Part shown: positions 33,616-43,215 of the stretch, piece by piece | Position numbering within the stretch: position 1 is the stretch's first letter | How the letters are laid out: every line of letters starts with the position of its first letter | Assembly: GCA_013697635.1 (NCBI GenBank) | Contig: JACCWM010000210.1 | Coordinates: 1 to 50,009, forward strand | DNA: 50,009 nucleotides | Reading direction: 5' to 3' | Origin: Lujinxingiaceae bacterium | GTDB taxonomy: Bacteria; Myxococcota_A; Bradymonadia; Bradymonadales; Bradymonadaceae | The notes under the pieces: model-generated | Told to the model about the DNA's origin: nothing | Databases searched by the model: none | The model's input: only the letters and a program-made list of their open reading frames with translations | Program-made: the position numbers and the translations under genes

Positions 33616-35949
33616 ATGGCCAAAAATTACCAGACATTGCGTGCGCTCGTCTTGGGCGAGCTCGACGGTGTCCAACGCTTCGTCGAGCGTGGGGGAAAGG
33701 TAGGCCAGCGCCGGCTTCGACCGATCTGGCTTGCCAGCCTCGAGCAGTTGGAGTCCTTCGATCTGGGCGAGTGCGAGGTGGTGATCACCGACAGCGCGGC
33801 GCTGGGCCTGGGGGTGGTCGACGCCGTCAACACGATCAAGGCGCGCGCCCCGCACCAGGCGGTCGTGCTCGTGGCCGGCGTCGACGAGGTCCAAACGATC
33901 GTCGAGGCCCAGCAGGCCGGCCTCGACGAGTACGTGCTGCGCATCGACGATCCGGGCTTTGACGAGCTCTTGGGCCAGACCCTACAGCGCGCCATCGATC
34001 GTCAGCGCCAGGATCTGCCGGCCCTGCTCGCGGCCGAGCTGAGCCAAAGCCAGTTCTGGGCGTTTTTCGAATCGGTGCCCATCCCGATGAAGGTGCTCGA
34101 CGCCGAGGGCTCGATCGTGCGCGTCAACGAGGCGGCCAGCACCTTTTTGGGCTACCGCGACGAGGGGCTCGTGGGGGCGAGGATCTTCGACATCATCCAC
34201 GTCGACGAGATCCCCGACGCCCGGCGTGCCTTCCAGTGCCTGCTCGAGCGCGGCAGCGGCGAGGATCACGACCAAAGCGAGTACCGCTACTCCATGATCA
34301 CCGATCGGCGCTACGTACGAAATGACGGCGGCCTGGTCTGGGCCAACATCTACCTGCTCGCGCTTTGGAACGCCGATGGCTCGCTTCGCCACGTGCTCGG
34401 GCTGATGGTCGACATCACCCACCGCAAGGTGGCGCTGCAAGTGGCCATGGCCAACGAGCGGGCCCTGCTCGATACGGCTGTCGACGGCATCTTGATGGTC
34501 GATGAGACGGGCAAGATCGAGATCTTCAACCGCGCGTGCGAGCGCATCTTTGGCTACGCCGCCCAGGAGGTGCTCGACTACGACCTCAACTTGTTGTTGC
34601 CCTCTAAGCCGCGCGAGCAGGTCGGCTGGTATCTCAGCCGCGGCCTGAGCGCCGAGAGCATCGCGCTCGAGGGTCAGCGAAAAGACGGCACGCGCTTTCC
34701 CGTCGAGGTGAGCATCGGCGCGATCCGCGAAGGTGAAGGTGAGGGCCGAAAGTTCACCTTCGTGTTGCGCGATGTCAGCGAGCGCCACCACTTGTTCGAG
34801 CGGCTGCGCCGCTCGGAGCGCATGGAGGCCGTCGGCCAGCTCGCCGGCGGGGTCAGCCACGATTTCAACAACGTGCTCACGATCATCAACACCTACACCT
34901 ACCTCCTCTCCGAGGCGGCGCGCGCCGATCACAAGGACACCGTCGAGTATGCCGAGAAGATCCTCGCTGCCTCCGAGCGCGGCGTGCGTCTGACCAGCCA
35001 GCTCATGGCGCTCAGCCCCAACCCGCTGGTCGAGCCCCATCCGCTGATTCTCAACGAGGTGGTCGTCGACCTGGGCCAGCTCTTTGACAGCGCGCTCGAG
35101 GAAGACATCGAGCTGGTCACCCAGCTGACGCCCGGGCTGGTTGCGGTGCGCGCCGATCTGGGCCAGATCGAGCAGATCTTGTTGAACCTGATCCTCAACG
35201 CCCGCGACGCCATGCCCCACGGCGGCAAGATCACGGTCAAGACGTGCAATGTCACCATCGATTCGGCGGCCTCGCGCCGCGAGCATCCCCCCGAGCTTGC
35301 GCCCGGTGACTACGCCGTGGTCCAGGTTCAAGACAGCGGGCAGGGCATCCCGGATCTGATCCGCGAGCACATCTTCGACCCCTATTTTTCGACCAAAGAA
35401 GGGGGCACCGGCCTGGGCCTTGCCACGGTCTACAGCATCGTCGAGCGCCACCACGGCGCGATCGGCGTCAAGACGGCCCAGGGCCAGGGCACGACCTTTA
35501 TCGTGTACCTGCCGGCGAACGATGCGCAGGTGCCTATGCCTATCAGGCACACCCACCAGCACATTGGCCCGGTGCGGGTGAACTCGCCCAAGACCATCTT
35601 GCTCGTCGAGGACGAGCAGGACATCCGCGAGTCGCTGATCGGGATCTTCGAGCAGGAGGGCTACGAGGTGCTCGACGCCGGCGATGGGCTCGAGGCGCTC
35701 GCGCTGGCCCGGGCCCATCAGGGGCCCATCGACATGCTGCTGACCGACATCGTCCTGCCCGGGCTCAACGGCGTCGAGCTCGCCGAACAGGTGCAAGAGA
35801 TCTATCCCGAGATCGCCACGGTGTTTGTCTCGGGCTACGCCGGCGAGGCGCTTCAGCGAAAGCGCATCAGCCCCAACCAGGTCCATGTCTCCAAGCCCTA
35901 CGACGTGCGAAAGCTCAAAGACGTCGTGCGCGCGGTGTTCCAGCGCTGA
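33616..35949 (+). CDS. Hybrid histidine kinase with two PAS domains and a C-terminal receiver (copy 1)
   Basis: Order in the 777 residues: a degenerate receiver-like domain (1-130), PAS (about 150-275; FWAFFESVPIPMKVLDAEG), PAS (280-395; LDTAVDGILMVDETG), HisKA with His415 in GGVSHDFNN, and HATPase_c (about 515-625; N-box NLILNARDAMP, then DSGQGIP and TGLGLATV). Last comes a receiver with Asp711 in LLTDIVLPG. It has no membrane segment, so it senses a cytosolic signal through the PAS domains. The chosen ATG 33616 matches the start of its paralogue. The second kinase follows 108 bases downstream and has the same domain order, pointing to tandem duplication. No output regulator lies nearby. Confidence 0.95.
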   Translation: MAKNYQTLRALVLGELDGVQRFVERGGKVGQRRLRPIWLASLEQLESFDLGECEVVITDSAALGLGVVDAVNTIKARAPHQAVVLVAGVDEVQTIVEAQQAGLDEYVLRIDDPGFDELLGQTLQRAIDRQRQDLPALLAAELSQSQFWAFFESVPIPMKVLDAEGSIVRVNEAASTFLGYRDEGLVGARIFDIIHVDEIPDARRAFQCLLERGSGEDHDQSEYRYSMITDRRYVRNDGGLVWANIYLLALWNADGSLRHVLGLMVDITHRKVALQVAMANERALLDTAVDGILMVDETGKIEIFNRACERIFGYAAQEVLDYDLNLLLPSKPREQVGWYLSRGLSAESIALEGQRKDGTRFPVEVSIGAIREGEGEGRKFTFVLRDVSERHHLFERLRRSERMEAVGQLAGGVSHDFNNVLTIINTYTYLLSEAARADHKDTVEYAEKILAASERGVRLTSQLMALSPNPLVEPHPLILNEVVVDLGQLFDSALEEDIELVTQLTPGLVAVRADLGQIEQILLNLILNARDAMPHGGKITVKTCNVTIDSAASRREHPPELAPGDYAVVQVQDSGQGIPDLIREHIFDPYFSTKEGGTGLGLATVYSIVERHHGAIGVKTAQGQGTTFIVYLPANDAQVPMPIRHTHQHIGPVRVNSPKTILLVEDEQDIRESLIGIFEQEGYEVLDAGDGLEALALARAHQGPIDMLLTDIVLPGLNGVELAEQVQEIYPEIATVFVSGYAGEALQRKRISPNQVHVSKPYDVRKLKDVVRAVFQR

Positions 35950-36012
35950 GGGCCTCGCTGTCAGCGCATGCTGAAGTGTCTAGGTTGTCAGTCTTCGCGT
36001 GCACCGGCCGTT

Positions 36013-36024
36013 CTCTAGCTAGAG
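36013..36024. other. 12-bp perfect palindrome before the second histidine kinase
   Basis: CTCTAGCTAGAG lies 33 bases upstream of the kinase 2 start codon in the 108-base gap between the two kinase genes. It is framed by imperfectly pairing ACCGGC and GCTGGT, so a stem-loop is also possible. It may be an operator or an RNA hairpin; nothing tells which. Confidence 0.3.
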
Positions 36025-36057
36025 CCGGCTGGTGTCGACTTTTCAGGCAATGGACCC

Positions 36058-38397
36058 ATGACCGAAGAAATCAAGAGCATACATCTGGTGATCCTCGGGG
36101 CCTTGCCCGATGCCCGCGCCTACTTTGAAAGACCAGACGAGCTGGGCGGCTGCGCCCTGCACGTGAGCCGAATCGAGACGCTCGAGGCGTTCGAAGCCTT
36201 TGAGCCCGGTGAGAACGATGTCTATTTGATCGACACCGACGCCGACGTCCTGGGCATGGGCGTGTTGCACGTGGTCAACGCCGTCAAACAGCGCAATCCC
36301 TTCCAGCCCGTGGTCATGATCGTGCGGGCCGAGGACGCAGGGCTTATCGTTCTGGCTCAACACGCCGGCCTCGACGAGTACGTCATCCGCGACGGCGAGC
36401 CGGGCTTTCACGAGTTGCTCAGCGAGGCGCTCATGCGCGCGCGGCGACGCAGCCGGCGCGACTTGCCCGCGCTGCTCGCCGTCGAGATGAGCCGCTTGCA
36501 GTTTTGGGCCTTCTTCGACTCGGTGCCGGTGCCGATGAAGGTGCTCGACGCCGACGGGCGCCTGCTCCAAGTCAACGAGGCCGCCACGCGGTTCTTTGGG
36601 TTTGACGAGAACGAGATGGTCGGCCAGTTGATCTACAAATTCATGCACCCCGACGAGGTCGAACACGCCGAGGAGATGTATGGCGCGCTGCTGGCAAGCG
36701 GCGGCCGGCGCGCGACCCACGAGGCCGAGTACGAGCACCACATTGGGAACGATCGGCGCTACATCTCCAAAACGGGCGAGTTCGTCTGGGGAGATCTCTT
36801 CCTGCTCGCGCTGTGGAACGCCGACGGCTCGTTTCGCCACGTGATCGGCATCATCGTCGACATCACCCAGCGAAAGCGCGCCATGCATGACTTGCAGGCG
36901 CGCGAGGCCAAGGAGCGCGCCATCCTCGACACCACGGTCGATGGCATCGTCACCCTCGACGCCGACGGCACGATCGAGAGCGCCAACCGCGCCTGTGAGC
37001 GCATGTTCGGCTACGCGCAAGGCGAGGTGATCGGCCAGAACATCGCGCAGTTGATCCCGTCGTTTACCCGGGCGGTCTTGGAGCCGGTTTTCGAGCAGGC
37101 CGGCCAGGACATCGAGCGCCACGAGATTCAGGGACGACGAAAGGGCGAGGCGAGCTTTCCCCTGGAGTTTGGCATCGCGCGCATGGAGATAGACGGTGAG
37201 CATAAGTTTACGGCCGCCTTGCGCGACATCTCCGAGCGCAAGATCTTCATCGAGCGGCTGCGCCGCTCGGAGCGCATGGAGGCCGTCGGCCAGCTCGCCG
37301 GCGGCCTCGCCCACGACTTCAACAACGTGCTCACGATCATCACCACCTTTGCTTACCTGCTCGAGTCGCAGGGCGGCCTCGATCGTGAGGCCGACCTGCA
37401 GCTCCAGAAGATCCTCGCGGCCACCGAGCGCGGTGCGCGCCTGACTGACCAGCTGCTCGCGCTCAGCCCCAACCCGGTCACCGAGTTTGGCCCCTTGTCG
37501 CTCAACGACGTGGTCAAAGACGTCGAGAGGCTCTTGCACAGCGTGCTCGAGGAGGACATCGCCTTTGGCACCGAGCTCGATCCCGAGTTGCACGTGGTCG
37601 ATGCCGATCTGGGCAATATCGAGCAGATCTTGTTTAACCTGATCATCAACGCGCGCGACGCCATGCCCGGCGGCGGCGAGCTGACCATTCGCACCTGCAA
37701 CGTCACGATTGGCGCCGAGCATGGCTGCGGCGAACATCCGAGCGAGCTTGCCCCGGGCGATTATGCCCTGCTCCAGGTCGAGGACTCCGGTCGCGGCATG
37801 GCGGCCGAGATCCGCGAGCGGATCTTCGACCCGTTCTTTACGACCAAAGAACACGGCACCGGGCTGGGCCTTGCCACCGTCGCCAATATCGTCGAGCACC
37901 ACGGGGGTTTGATCGAGGTGCGAAGCGCCGAGGGCCAAGGCAGCTCCTTTAACGTCTATCTGCCGGCGGCCGAGGGCGACGTGAGCAAGGGCCAGGAGCC
38001 CGTGCGCTCGCCCGAGCTGCCCAGCCGTGCGGGCAGCTACACGATTCTGCTCGTCGAGGACGAGGACGACATCCGCCTCTCGCTCACGGGCGTCTTCAAG
38101 AACGAGGGCTACACGGTGCTCTCGGCGGCCAACGCCGAAGAGGCGCTCGAGCTTGCGGAGCGCCACGACGGTCCGATCGATCTGATCTTGACCGACATCG
38201 TCATGCCCGGCATGAACGGCGTCGAGCTCGCCGAGAGGCTTCACGAGCTCTATCCCGAGATGCGCGCGGTCTTTGTCTCGGGCTACGCCGGCGAGGCGCT
38301 GCGCCGAAAGCGCATCAGCCCCAACCAGGTGCACATCGCCAAACCCTACGACGTGCGCGCGCTCAAAGAAGCCGTGCGCCAGATGCTCTCGCGCTGA
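36058..38397 (+). CDS. Hybrid histidine kinase with two PAS domains and a C-terminal receiver (copy 2)
   Basis: The 779-residue paralogue of the upstream kinase has the same order: receiver-like N-terminus (VYLIDTDADV), PAS (FWAFFDSVPVPMKVLD), PAS (LDTTVDGIVTLDADG), HisKA with His419 in GGLAHDFNN, HATPase_c (NLIINARDAMP, DSGRGMA, TGLGLATV) and a receiver with Asp713 in LILTDIVMPG. The two kinases agree best in the catalytic and receiver parts and diverge most in the N-terminal and second PAS domains, which suggests different signals with shared output. The full-length open frame on the other strand is a codon-bias artefact. The gene converges with the ABC-F gene, with 4 bases between stops. 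Confidence 0.95.
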   Translation: MTEEIKSIHLVILGALPDARAYFERPDELGGCALHVSRIETLEAFEAFEPGENDVYLIDTDADVLGMGVLHVVNAVKQRNPFQPVVMIVRAEDAGLIVLAQHAGLDEYVIRDGEPGFHELLSEALMRARRRSRRDLPALLAVEMSRLQFWAFFDSVPVPMKVLDADGRLLQVNEAATRFFGFDENEMVGQLIYKFMHPDEVEHAEEMYGALLASGGRRATHEAEYEHHIGNDRRYISKTGEFVWGDLFLLALWNADGSFRHVIGIIVDITQRKRAMHDLQAREAKERAILDTTVDGIVTLDADGTIESANRACERMFGYAQGEVIGQNIAQLIPSFTRAVLEPVFEQAGQDIERHEIQGRRKGEASFPLEFGIARMEIDGEHKFTAALRDISERKIFIERLRRSERMEAVGQLAGGLAHDFNNVLTIITTFAYLLESQGGLDREADLQLQKILAATERGARLTDQLLALSPNPVTEFGPLSLNDVVKDVERLLHSVLEEDIAFGTELDPELHVVDADLGNIEQILFNLIINARDAMPGGGELTIRTCNVTIGAEHGCGEHPSELAPGDYALLQVEDSGRGMAAEIRERIFDPFFTTKEHGTGLGLATVANIVEHHGGLIEVRSAEGQGSSFNVYLPAAEGDVSKGQEPVRSPELPSRAGSYTILLVEDEDDIRLSLTGVFKNEGYTVLSAANAEEALELAERHDGPIDLILTDIVMPGMNGVELAERLHELYPEMRAVFVSGYAGEALRRKRISPNQVHIAKPYDVRALKEAVRQMLSR

Positions 38398-38401
38398 GAA
38401 A

Positions 38402-40039
38402 TCAGAGGCTGATGTCGGCACCGTAGAGCTTTCGCCGGTCCTCGGCGACCTGCTCGCTTTGCAGGTACTCCTCGAAAGGAATGAAGCGGTCGATCATGCC
38501 CTTGGGCGAGACCTCGATGACCCGGTTGGCCACCGTGCGCACCAGCTCGCGGTCGTGCGAGGAGAACAAGATCACGTTGTCCTCGCGAAACTCGGACATG
38601 CCCTTGTTGAGCGCGGTGATGCTCTCGAGGTCGAGGTGGTTGGTGGGCTCGTCGAGAATGAGCACGTTGGCGTTGACCTGCATCATGCGCGAGAGCATGC
38701 AGCGCACGCGCTCGCCACCGGAGAGCACGCTGACGCTTTTTTGGGTGTCGTCGCCGCCAAAGAGCATGCGGCCCAAGAAGCCGCGAACGTCCTCCTCGTG
38801 GCCGCGATCGGTGTACTGGCGAAGCCAGTCGATCAGGTTGAGATCGACGCCGTGAAAGAAGGTCTCGTTCTCTTTGGGGAAGTAGCCGTGGCGAATCGTG
38901 CTGCCCCACTCGACGCTGCCCGAGTCGGCCTCGAGCTCGCCGGCCAAGATCTCAAAGAGCACGGTGCGCGAGCGCCCGTCGAGGCCGACAAAGGCGATGC
39001 GGTCGCCTTGATTGACCGTGAAGCTGACCTTGTTGAGAATTTGTTCGCCATCGACGCTCTTGCTCAGCCCCTCGACGCGCAGCACCATCTTGCCGCAGTC
39101 GCGCTCGGACTTGAAGGCGATGTGCGGGTACTTGCGCGTGGAGATGGGCAGATCCTCGAAGGTGAGCTTGTCGAGCAGCTTCTTTCGCGAGGTGGCCTGG
39201 CGCGCCTTGGAGGCGTTGGAGCTGAAGCGCTCGATGAAGGCCTTGAGGTCGGCGGCCTTCTCGGTGGATTTCTTGTTGGCGTCGCGGCGCTGCATCAGGG
39301 CGAGCTCGGAGGCCTGCAACCAGAAATCGTAGTTGCCGACATAGGTCGTGATGCGGCGAAAATCGATGTCGGCGATGTGGGTGCACACGTTGTTGAGGAA
39401 GTGGCGATCATGGCTGACCACGATCACCAGCGCGTCGAGCCGGCCCAGATAATCCTCGAGCCAGGCGATGGTGTGCACGTCGAGATGGTTGGTAGGCTCG
39501 TCGAGCAGCAGGATCTCGGGCTTGCCAAAGAGCGCCTGGGCGAGCAGCACGCGCACCTTGATGCCGCTCTCGAGATCCTTGAGGTGACGATCATGGAGCT
39601 CCGCGGCAACACCGAGGCCGGCCAGCAAGATCGCCGCCTCGGCCTCGGCCTCGTAGCCGTTGAGGTTTGCATAGTCGATCTCGAGCTCGGCTGCGCGCGC
39701 GCCGTCCTCCTCGGAGAAGTCGGCTTTGGCGTAGAGCACCTCGCGCTCGCGATGCAGCTCGAAGAGCTGTGGGTGGCCGCGCAGCACGGCGTCGACGACC
39801 TTGAACTCGTCGTAGCGAAACTGATCCTGCTCGAGGCGCGCCATGCGCATGCTCGGCGGGATCGACACCACACCGGCCGACGGTTCGATATCGCCCGCGA
39901 GCACCTTGAGGAAGGTGGACTTGCCGGCACCGTTGGCGCCGATCAATCCGTAGCAGTTGCCCGGCATGAACTTGACGTTCACGTCCTCGAACAGCGGCTT
40001 GCCGCTAAAATTGACCATGATGCCCGACGTCGAAATCAT
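38402..40039 (-). CDS. ABC-F ATPase, YbiT-like
   Basis: ABC-F proteins are soluble, ribosome-associated twin ATPases. Domain 1 has GLIGANGAGKSTFLK (Walker A), a YbiT-type weak signature (LESGIKVRVLLAQ) and LLLDEPTNHLD. Domain 2 has the LSGGERVRCML signature and LILDEPTNHLDL, but its Walker A reads GLDGRSRTVL where YbiT has GTNGVGKSTL, so the P-loop Gly and Lys are replaced by Ser and Arg. The interdomain linker (RFSSNASKARQATSRKK) is well conserved. The length of 545 residues is usual. ATG 40039 has AGGAG seven bases upstream. Confidence 0.94.
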   Translation of the reverse strand: MISTSGIMVNFSGKPLFEDVNVKFMPGNCYGLIGANGAGKSTFLKVLAGDIEPSAGVVSIPPSMRMARLEQDQFRYDEFKVVDAVLRGHPQLFELHREREVLYAKADFSEEDGARAAELEIDYANLNGYEAEAEAAILLAGLGVAAELHDRHLKDLESGIKVRVLLAQALFGKPEILLLDEPTNHLDVHTIAWLEDYLGRLDALVIVVSHDRHFLNNVCTHIADIDFRRITTYVGNYDFWLQASELALMQRRDANKKSTEKAADLKAFIERFSSNASKARQATSRKKLLDKLTFEDLPISTRKYPHIAFKSERDCGKMVLRVEGLSKSVDGEQILNKVSFTVNQGDRIAFVGLDGRSRTVLFEILAGELEADSGSVEWGSTIRHGYFPKENETFFHGVDLNLIDWLRQYTDRGHEEDVRGFLGRMLFGGDDTQKSVSVLSGGERVRCMLSRMMQVNANVLILDEPTNHLDLESITALNKGMSEFREDNVILFSSHDRELVRTVANRVIEVSPKGMIDRFIPFEEYLQSEQVAEDRRKLYGADISL

Positions 40040-40243
40040 CTCTTACTCCTGCGCACTGACTGGGTTGCAAAAATCCTGCGATCGCCGGCCCGACCTATCA
40101 CGACGCGCTACCACGGGTCAAACCCACAGCACCACGGACCACGCCACACGGCAAAATCACCGGTTGCAACGGCCGAGTGGCGCGCGCTCTTCCCCGCTCG
40201 TCATCGTTGATTTGATCCAAGGAAGTCGACTCTGCCGCCTGAT

Positions 40244-41251
40244 CTAGCGCGAGTAGACCTCGGTGAACTTGGGCTCGTCGCTGTTGCCACCAAATTCGCG
40301 CACGCTCAGCGCCTGGCCCTGTGCACAGTAATAGAAGGTGCGCCCGTCGTTGGTCGTTACCACGGCGTTGGCCGCCGTGTAGCTGCCCGCTGTCGTCTCT
40401 GTGGTGGTGAGCGTAAGGGCGCAGGTGCAGCCGGCGCCAATACCGGCGCTGACACAGCTCGCCGTGGAGCCTGGGACGTTGCTTTCGATGGTTTGAGCCA
40501 GAGCGGCGCAGCTACCACCAGCAAAGAAGACGCACAGGACGGGGAACGTGGCACTTCCGTTGGCAACGTTGGTGAGATTGCGCGTGTAGGTTGAGCCGGT
40601 GACGACCAGCTCGCCGCTTCCCGCAAATGTTACGCTGTGCACAACGGCACTGTCACATGCGCCCTTGACCAGCGCCTCGAAGTCGAAGTCGGTGCACACC
40701 TCATCGAGACTCCACGTGCCAACGGGGTTACCTCCGCAGGCGTCGGCAACACCGAAGGTGTCTTTGCACACCATGGGCGGCGGCGCGCCGCTGTCATCGC
40801 CGGTATCGCTGTCATCGCCGGTATCGCCGCCATCGGCCGGATCGACATCGTCAGATGTGGCGTCGTTGGCTGCGTCGTTGGTGGCGTCATCGCCTGTGTC
40901 GCCTGTGGCATCTTCAGATGCGTCGCCGCCCGTGGCATCCCCAGATGCGTCGTCAGCCGTGGCATCATCGGCGGCGTCGTCAGCCGCGTCGCCACCTGTG
41001 GTATCGCTTACCAACGTATCGTCTTCGATGACGGCGTCCTCGGCGCCGATGCCATCGCCACCGCCCGTGGTGTCTGGCTGTGCAAAAGCATCCTCACCGT
41101 CGTTGAACACATCATGTGTTTCCGTGTCGCTCAGGGCACCGTCGGTTTCCACGATCATTCGCGGTTTTGAGGCGTCGAAATCACAAGCCGTCGTAATCGA
41201 CAAAGCCGCTGCGATACATGTGATCAGGAGCAAGCGCTTATACTTCAACAT
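40244..41251 (-). CDS. Asp/Ala-rich lipoprotein with a Cys-containing C-terminal domain
   Basis: The 335-residue protein has a lipoprotein signal (LLLITCIAAALSITTAC) and a long Asp/Ala/Thr/Gly linker (about residues 35-160). A compact C-terminal domain begins CKDTFGVADACGGNPVGTW. The ACGGxPVGTW pattern is frequent in surface lipoproteins of myxobacteria-like bacteria and has no known function. ATG 41251 was chosen because GAGG lies six bases before it; a TTG at 41263 is also in frame. The linker probably spaces the domain away from the outer membrane and may bind cations. Confidence 0.82.
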   Translation of the reverse strand: MLKYKRLLLITCIAAALSITTACDFDASKPRMIVETDGALSDTETHDVFNDGEDAFAQPDTTGGGDGIGAEDAVIEDDTLVSDTTGGDAADDAADDATADDASGDATGGDASEDATGDTGDDATNDAANDATSDDVDPADGGDTGDDSDTGDDSGAPPPMVCKDTFGVADACGGNPVGTWSLDEVCTDFDFEALVKGACDSAVVHSVTFAGSGELVVTGSTYTRNLTNVANGSATFPVLCVFFAGGSCAALAQTIESNVPGSTASCVSAGIGAGCTCALTLTTTETTAGSYTAANAVVTTNDGRTFYYCAQGQALSVREFGGNSDEPKFTEVYSR

Positions 41252-41385
41252 GCCAGGCCTCAATTCGGATTTGGGAGCTCAAACGACTCAGTCTTCAAAA
41301 GCTAGCAAGTGAGGGAGCATGTTTCAACACCGGGTTGCAAGGCTGTGCCCGTGACATGGCGTCGTGGCCGTGATAGACATGCGCC

Positions 41386-41931
41386 ATGGCACTTACTTCG
41401 ACCATCTATCGCTTCCAGTTCACCGTATCCGATGTCGACCGCAGCGTCTACGAATCGCTCGATGTGCGTGTGGCCTGCCACCCGTCGGAATCGGTGTCCT
41501 ATCTGTTGACGCGCGTTTTGGCCTACGCCTTGGAGTTGCGCCAGGACTTGAGCTTTGGGCGCGGTCTTTCGACGCCCGATGAGCCGGCGATCTCGGCGCC
41601 CAACGCCATCGGAGGGCTCGCGCTGTGGGTCGAGATCGGGCAACCGTCGGCCGCCAAGATGCACAAGGTTTGCAAGCAGGCCGACGAGGTGCGTGTCTAC
41701 ACCCACAAGGATGTCGAGCTGGTCCTGGCCGGCCTGGTGGGCCAGAATGTTCACCGCGCCGAGGCCGTTGAGATCGTGGCGATCCCCGCGCCCTTGCTCG
41801 AGGCGCTCAGCGAGCGCCTCGATCGCAAGAATACCTGGGAGTTGCTGCGCACCGAGGAGACCCTCTACGTGACCGTCGAAGACGGCACCACCTATCAGGG
41901 ACGCCTCGACACGCGCCGCCTCGACGGCTGA
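41386..41931 (+). CDS. YaeQ family protein
   Basis: The 181-residue protein matches YaeQ over its whole length: MALTSTIYRFQFTVSDVDR, ARHPSE-like ACHPSESVSYLL, FGRGLSTPDEP, LWVEIGQPSAAKMHKVCKQ and LQATIQDG-like VTVEDGT. YaeQ has a PD-(D/E)xK nuclease fold; its role is unclear, with reported effects on transcription elongation factor phenotypes. It is preceded by 134 bases shared with the divergent lipoprotein gene. Confidence 0.93.
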   Translation: MALTSTIYRFQFTVSDVDRSVYESLDVRVACHPSESVSYLLTRVLAYALELRQDLSFGRGLSTPDEPAISAPNAIGGLALWVEIGQPSAAKMHKVCKQADEVRVYTHKDVELVLAGLVGQNVHRAEAVEIVAIPAPLLEALSERLDRKNTWELLRTEETLYVTVEDGTTYQGRLDTRRLDG

Positions 41932-41999
41932 CTGCTTGCCCGCTGCGTTGACCACCCTAGCATTTAAAGCAGGAGGGTTATCCGCAACGGAGCAAAGCC

Positions 42000-43202
42000 A
42001 TGGCCGAGCAGTGGACCAACTGGTCCGGCAGCCAGCAATTCACCCCTGAAAAAATCGTGCGTCCGACCAGCGAAGCTCAGATCCAGGAGCTCGTGCGCAA
42101 CCAGGCACGCCAGGGGCGCACGCTGCGCCCGGTCGGGCGAGGACATTCCTCGTCGGGTATCGTGTGCACGCTTGATACGCTGCTCTCGCTGGAGAACTTT
42201 ACCGGCGTCGAGTCGGTCGATGCCGAGGCCGGTGAGGCCTGGGTGCGCCCGGGCACGATGCTCAAGGATATGAGCGCCGTGCTGCTCGACGAGGGCCTGG
42301 CCGTCCACAACCTGGGCGATGTCGACGTTCAGCAGCTTGGCGGTGCGATTGGCACGGGCACCCACGGCACGGGCCGTCAACTGGGAAACCTGTCTACCAT
42401 GTTACTCGGCGCGCGCCTGGTCACAGCCGACGGCCAGCTGATCGAGCGAAACATCGAGGATGATCCCGAGTTCATCCGGGCGCTGCGCGTCTCGATGGGC
42501 GTTTTGGGCGTCTTCACCAGCCTTCGCATCAAGCTCGAGCCTCGCTACAAGCTGCACCGCCAAGAGTGGTGTACCAGCGTCGATGCCTGCATGGCGCATC
42601 TTGGCGAGCTGATCGAGCAAAATCGCAACTTCGATTTCTACTGGTACCCTCGAAGCGACGAGATCAAGCTTCGTACCCACAATTTGCCCGGCCAAAGCCC
42701 CGATTTGCCCTACGCGCGGCTGCTCTCCGAGAGCATCGACTGGGGCCCGCTAATCTTGTCCAAGTCGCGCGAGCTGCGTTTTGAGGAGATGGAATACGCG
42801 CTGCCTGCGGCTGCTGGCATCGCCGCCTTCTTGGAGGTGCGTCGGCGCACGCTAGCCACCCACCGGCGCACGGTCGCCTGGCGCACCCTGATTCGCACGA
42901 TCGCGGCCGACGACGCCATGCTCAGCCCGTATTACCAGCGCGATTCGGTGTCGGTCTCGATTCACCAGAACAACACCTTGCCCTACTGGGACTACTTTCA
43001 CGACATCGAGCCGGTGCTCTGCGCCCACGAGGGCCGCCCGCATTGGGGCAAGAAGCACACGCTTCGCGCCAATCAGCTGGCCAGGCTCTACCCGGAGTGG
43101 GCGAGCTTTGCGCGCATCCGCCAACAACTCGATCCTCGTGGAGTATTCATGACGCCGTATTTGAACGAGCTGCTTGGCGCCGAATCGGCCCAGAATCGAT
43201 GA
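42000..43202 (+). CDS. FAD-linked oxidase, aldonolactone oxidase (ALO) type
   Basis: The 400-residue protein belongs to the vanillyl-alcohol-oxidase superfamily. The N-terminal FAD domain has PTSEAQIQELV, RPVGRGHSSSG (the His position is a possible covalent FAD site) and QLGGAIGTGTHGTG. The C-terminal ALO domain has PYWDYFHDIEPV, the HWGKKHTL motif and the LDPRGVFMTPYLNELL end. Such enzymes oxidise sugar lactones or alditols, for example D-arabinono- or L-gulonolactone. The ATG 42000 has GGAGC eight bases before. The adjacent ASRT gene starts 13 bases after its stop. Confidence 0.92.
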   Translation: MAEQWTNWSGSQQFTPEKIVRPTSEAQIQELVRNQARQGRTLRPVGRGHSSSGIVCTLDTLLSLENFTGVESVDAEAGEAWVRPGTMLKDMSAVLLDEGLAVHNLGDVDVQQLGGAIGTGTHGTGRQLGNLSTMLLGARLVTADGQLIERNIEDDPEFIRALRVSMGVLGVFTSLRIKLEPRYKLHRQEWCTSVDACMAHLGELIEQNRNFDFYWYPRSDEIKLRTHNLPGQSPDLPYARLLSESIDWGPLILSKSRELRFEEMEYALPAAAGIAAFLEVRRRTLATHRRTVAWRTLIRTIAADDAMLSPYYQRDSVSVSIHQNNTLPYWDYFHDIEPVLCAHEGRPHWGKKHTLRANQLARLYPEWASFARIRQQLDPRGVFMTPYLNELLGAESAQNR

Positions 43203-43215
43203 ACAGGAGCACGCC

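Noticed and set aside
36043-38421. A 792-residue open frame on the minus strand across the whole second histidine kinase
   Set aside because: The plus-strand product has every kinase and receiver motif; the minus product is His/Asp/Val/Gly-rich and has no domain. High GC and codon bias keep the antisense frame open.
38273-40210. A 645-residue plus-strand open frame opposite the ABC-F gene
   Set aside because: The minus product is a clear ABC-F protein; the plus frame is a shadow and also overlaps the end of the second kinase.
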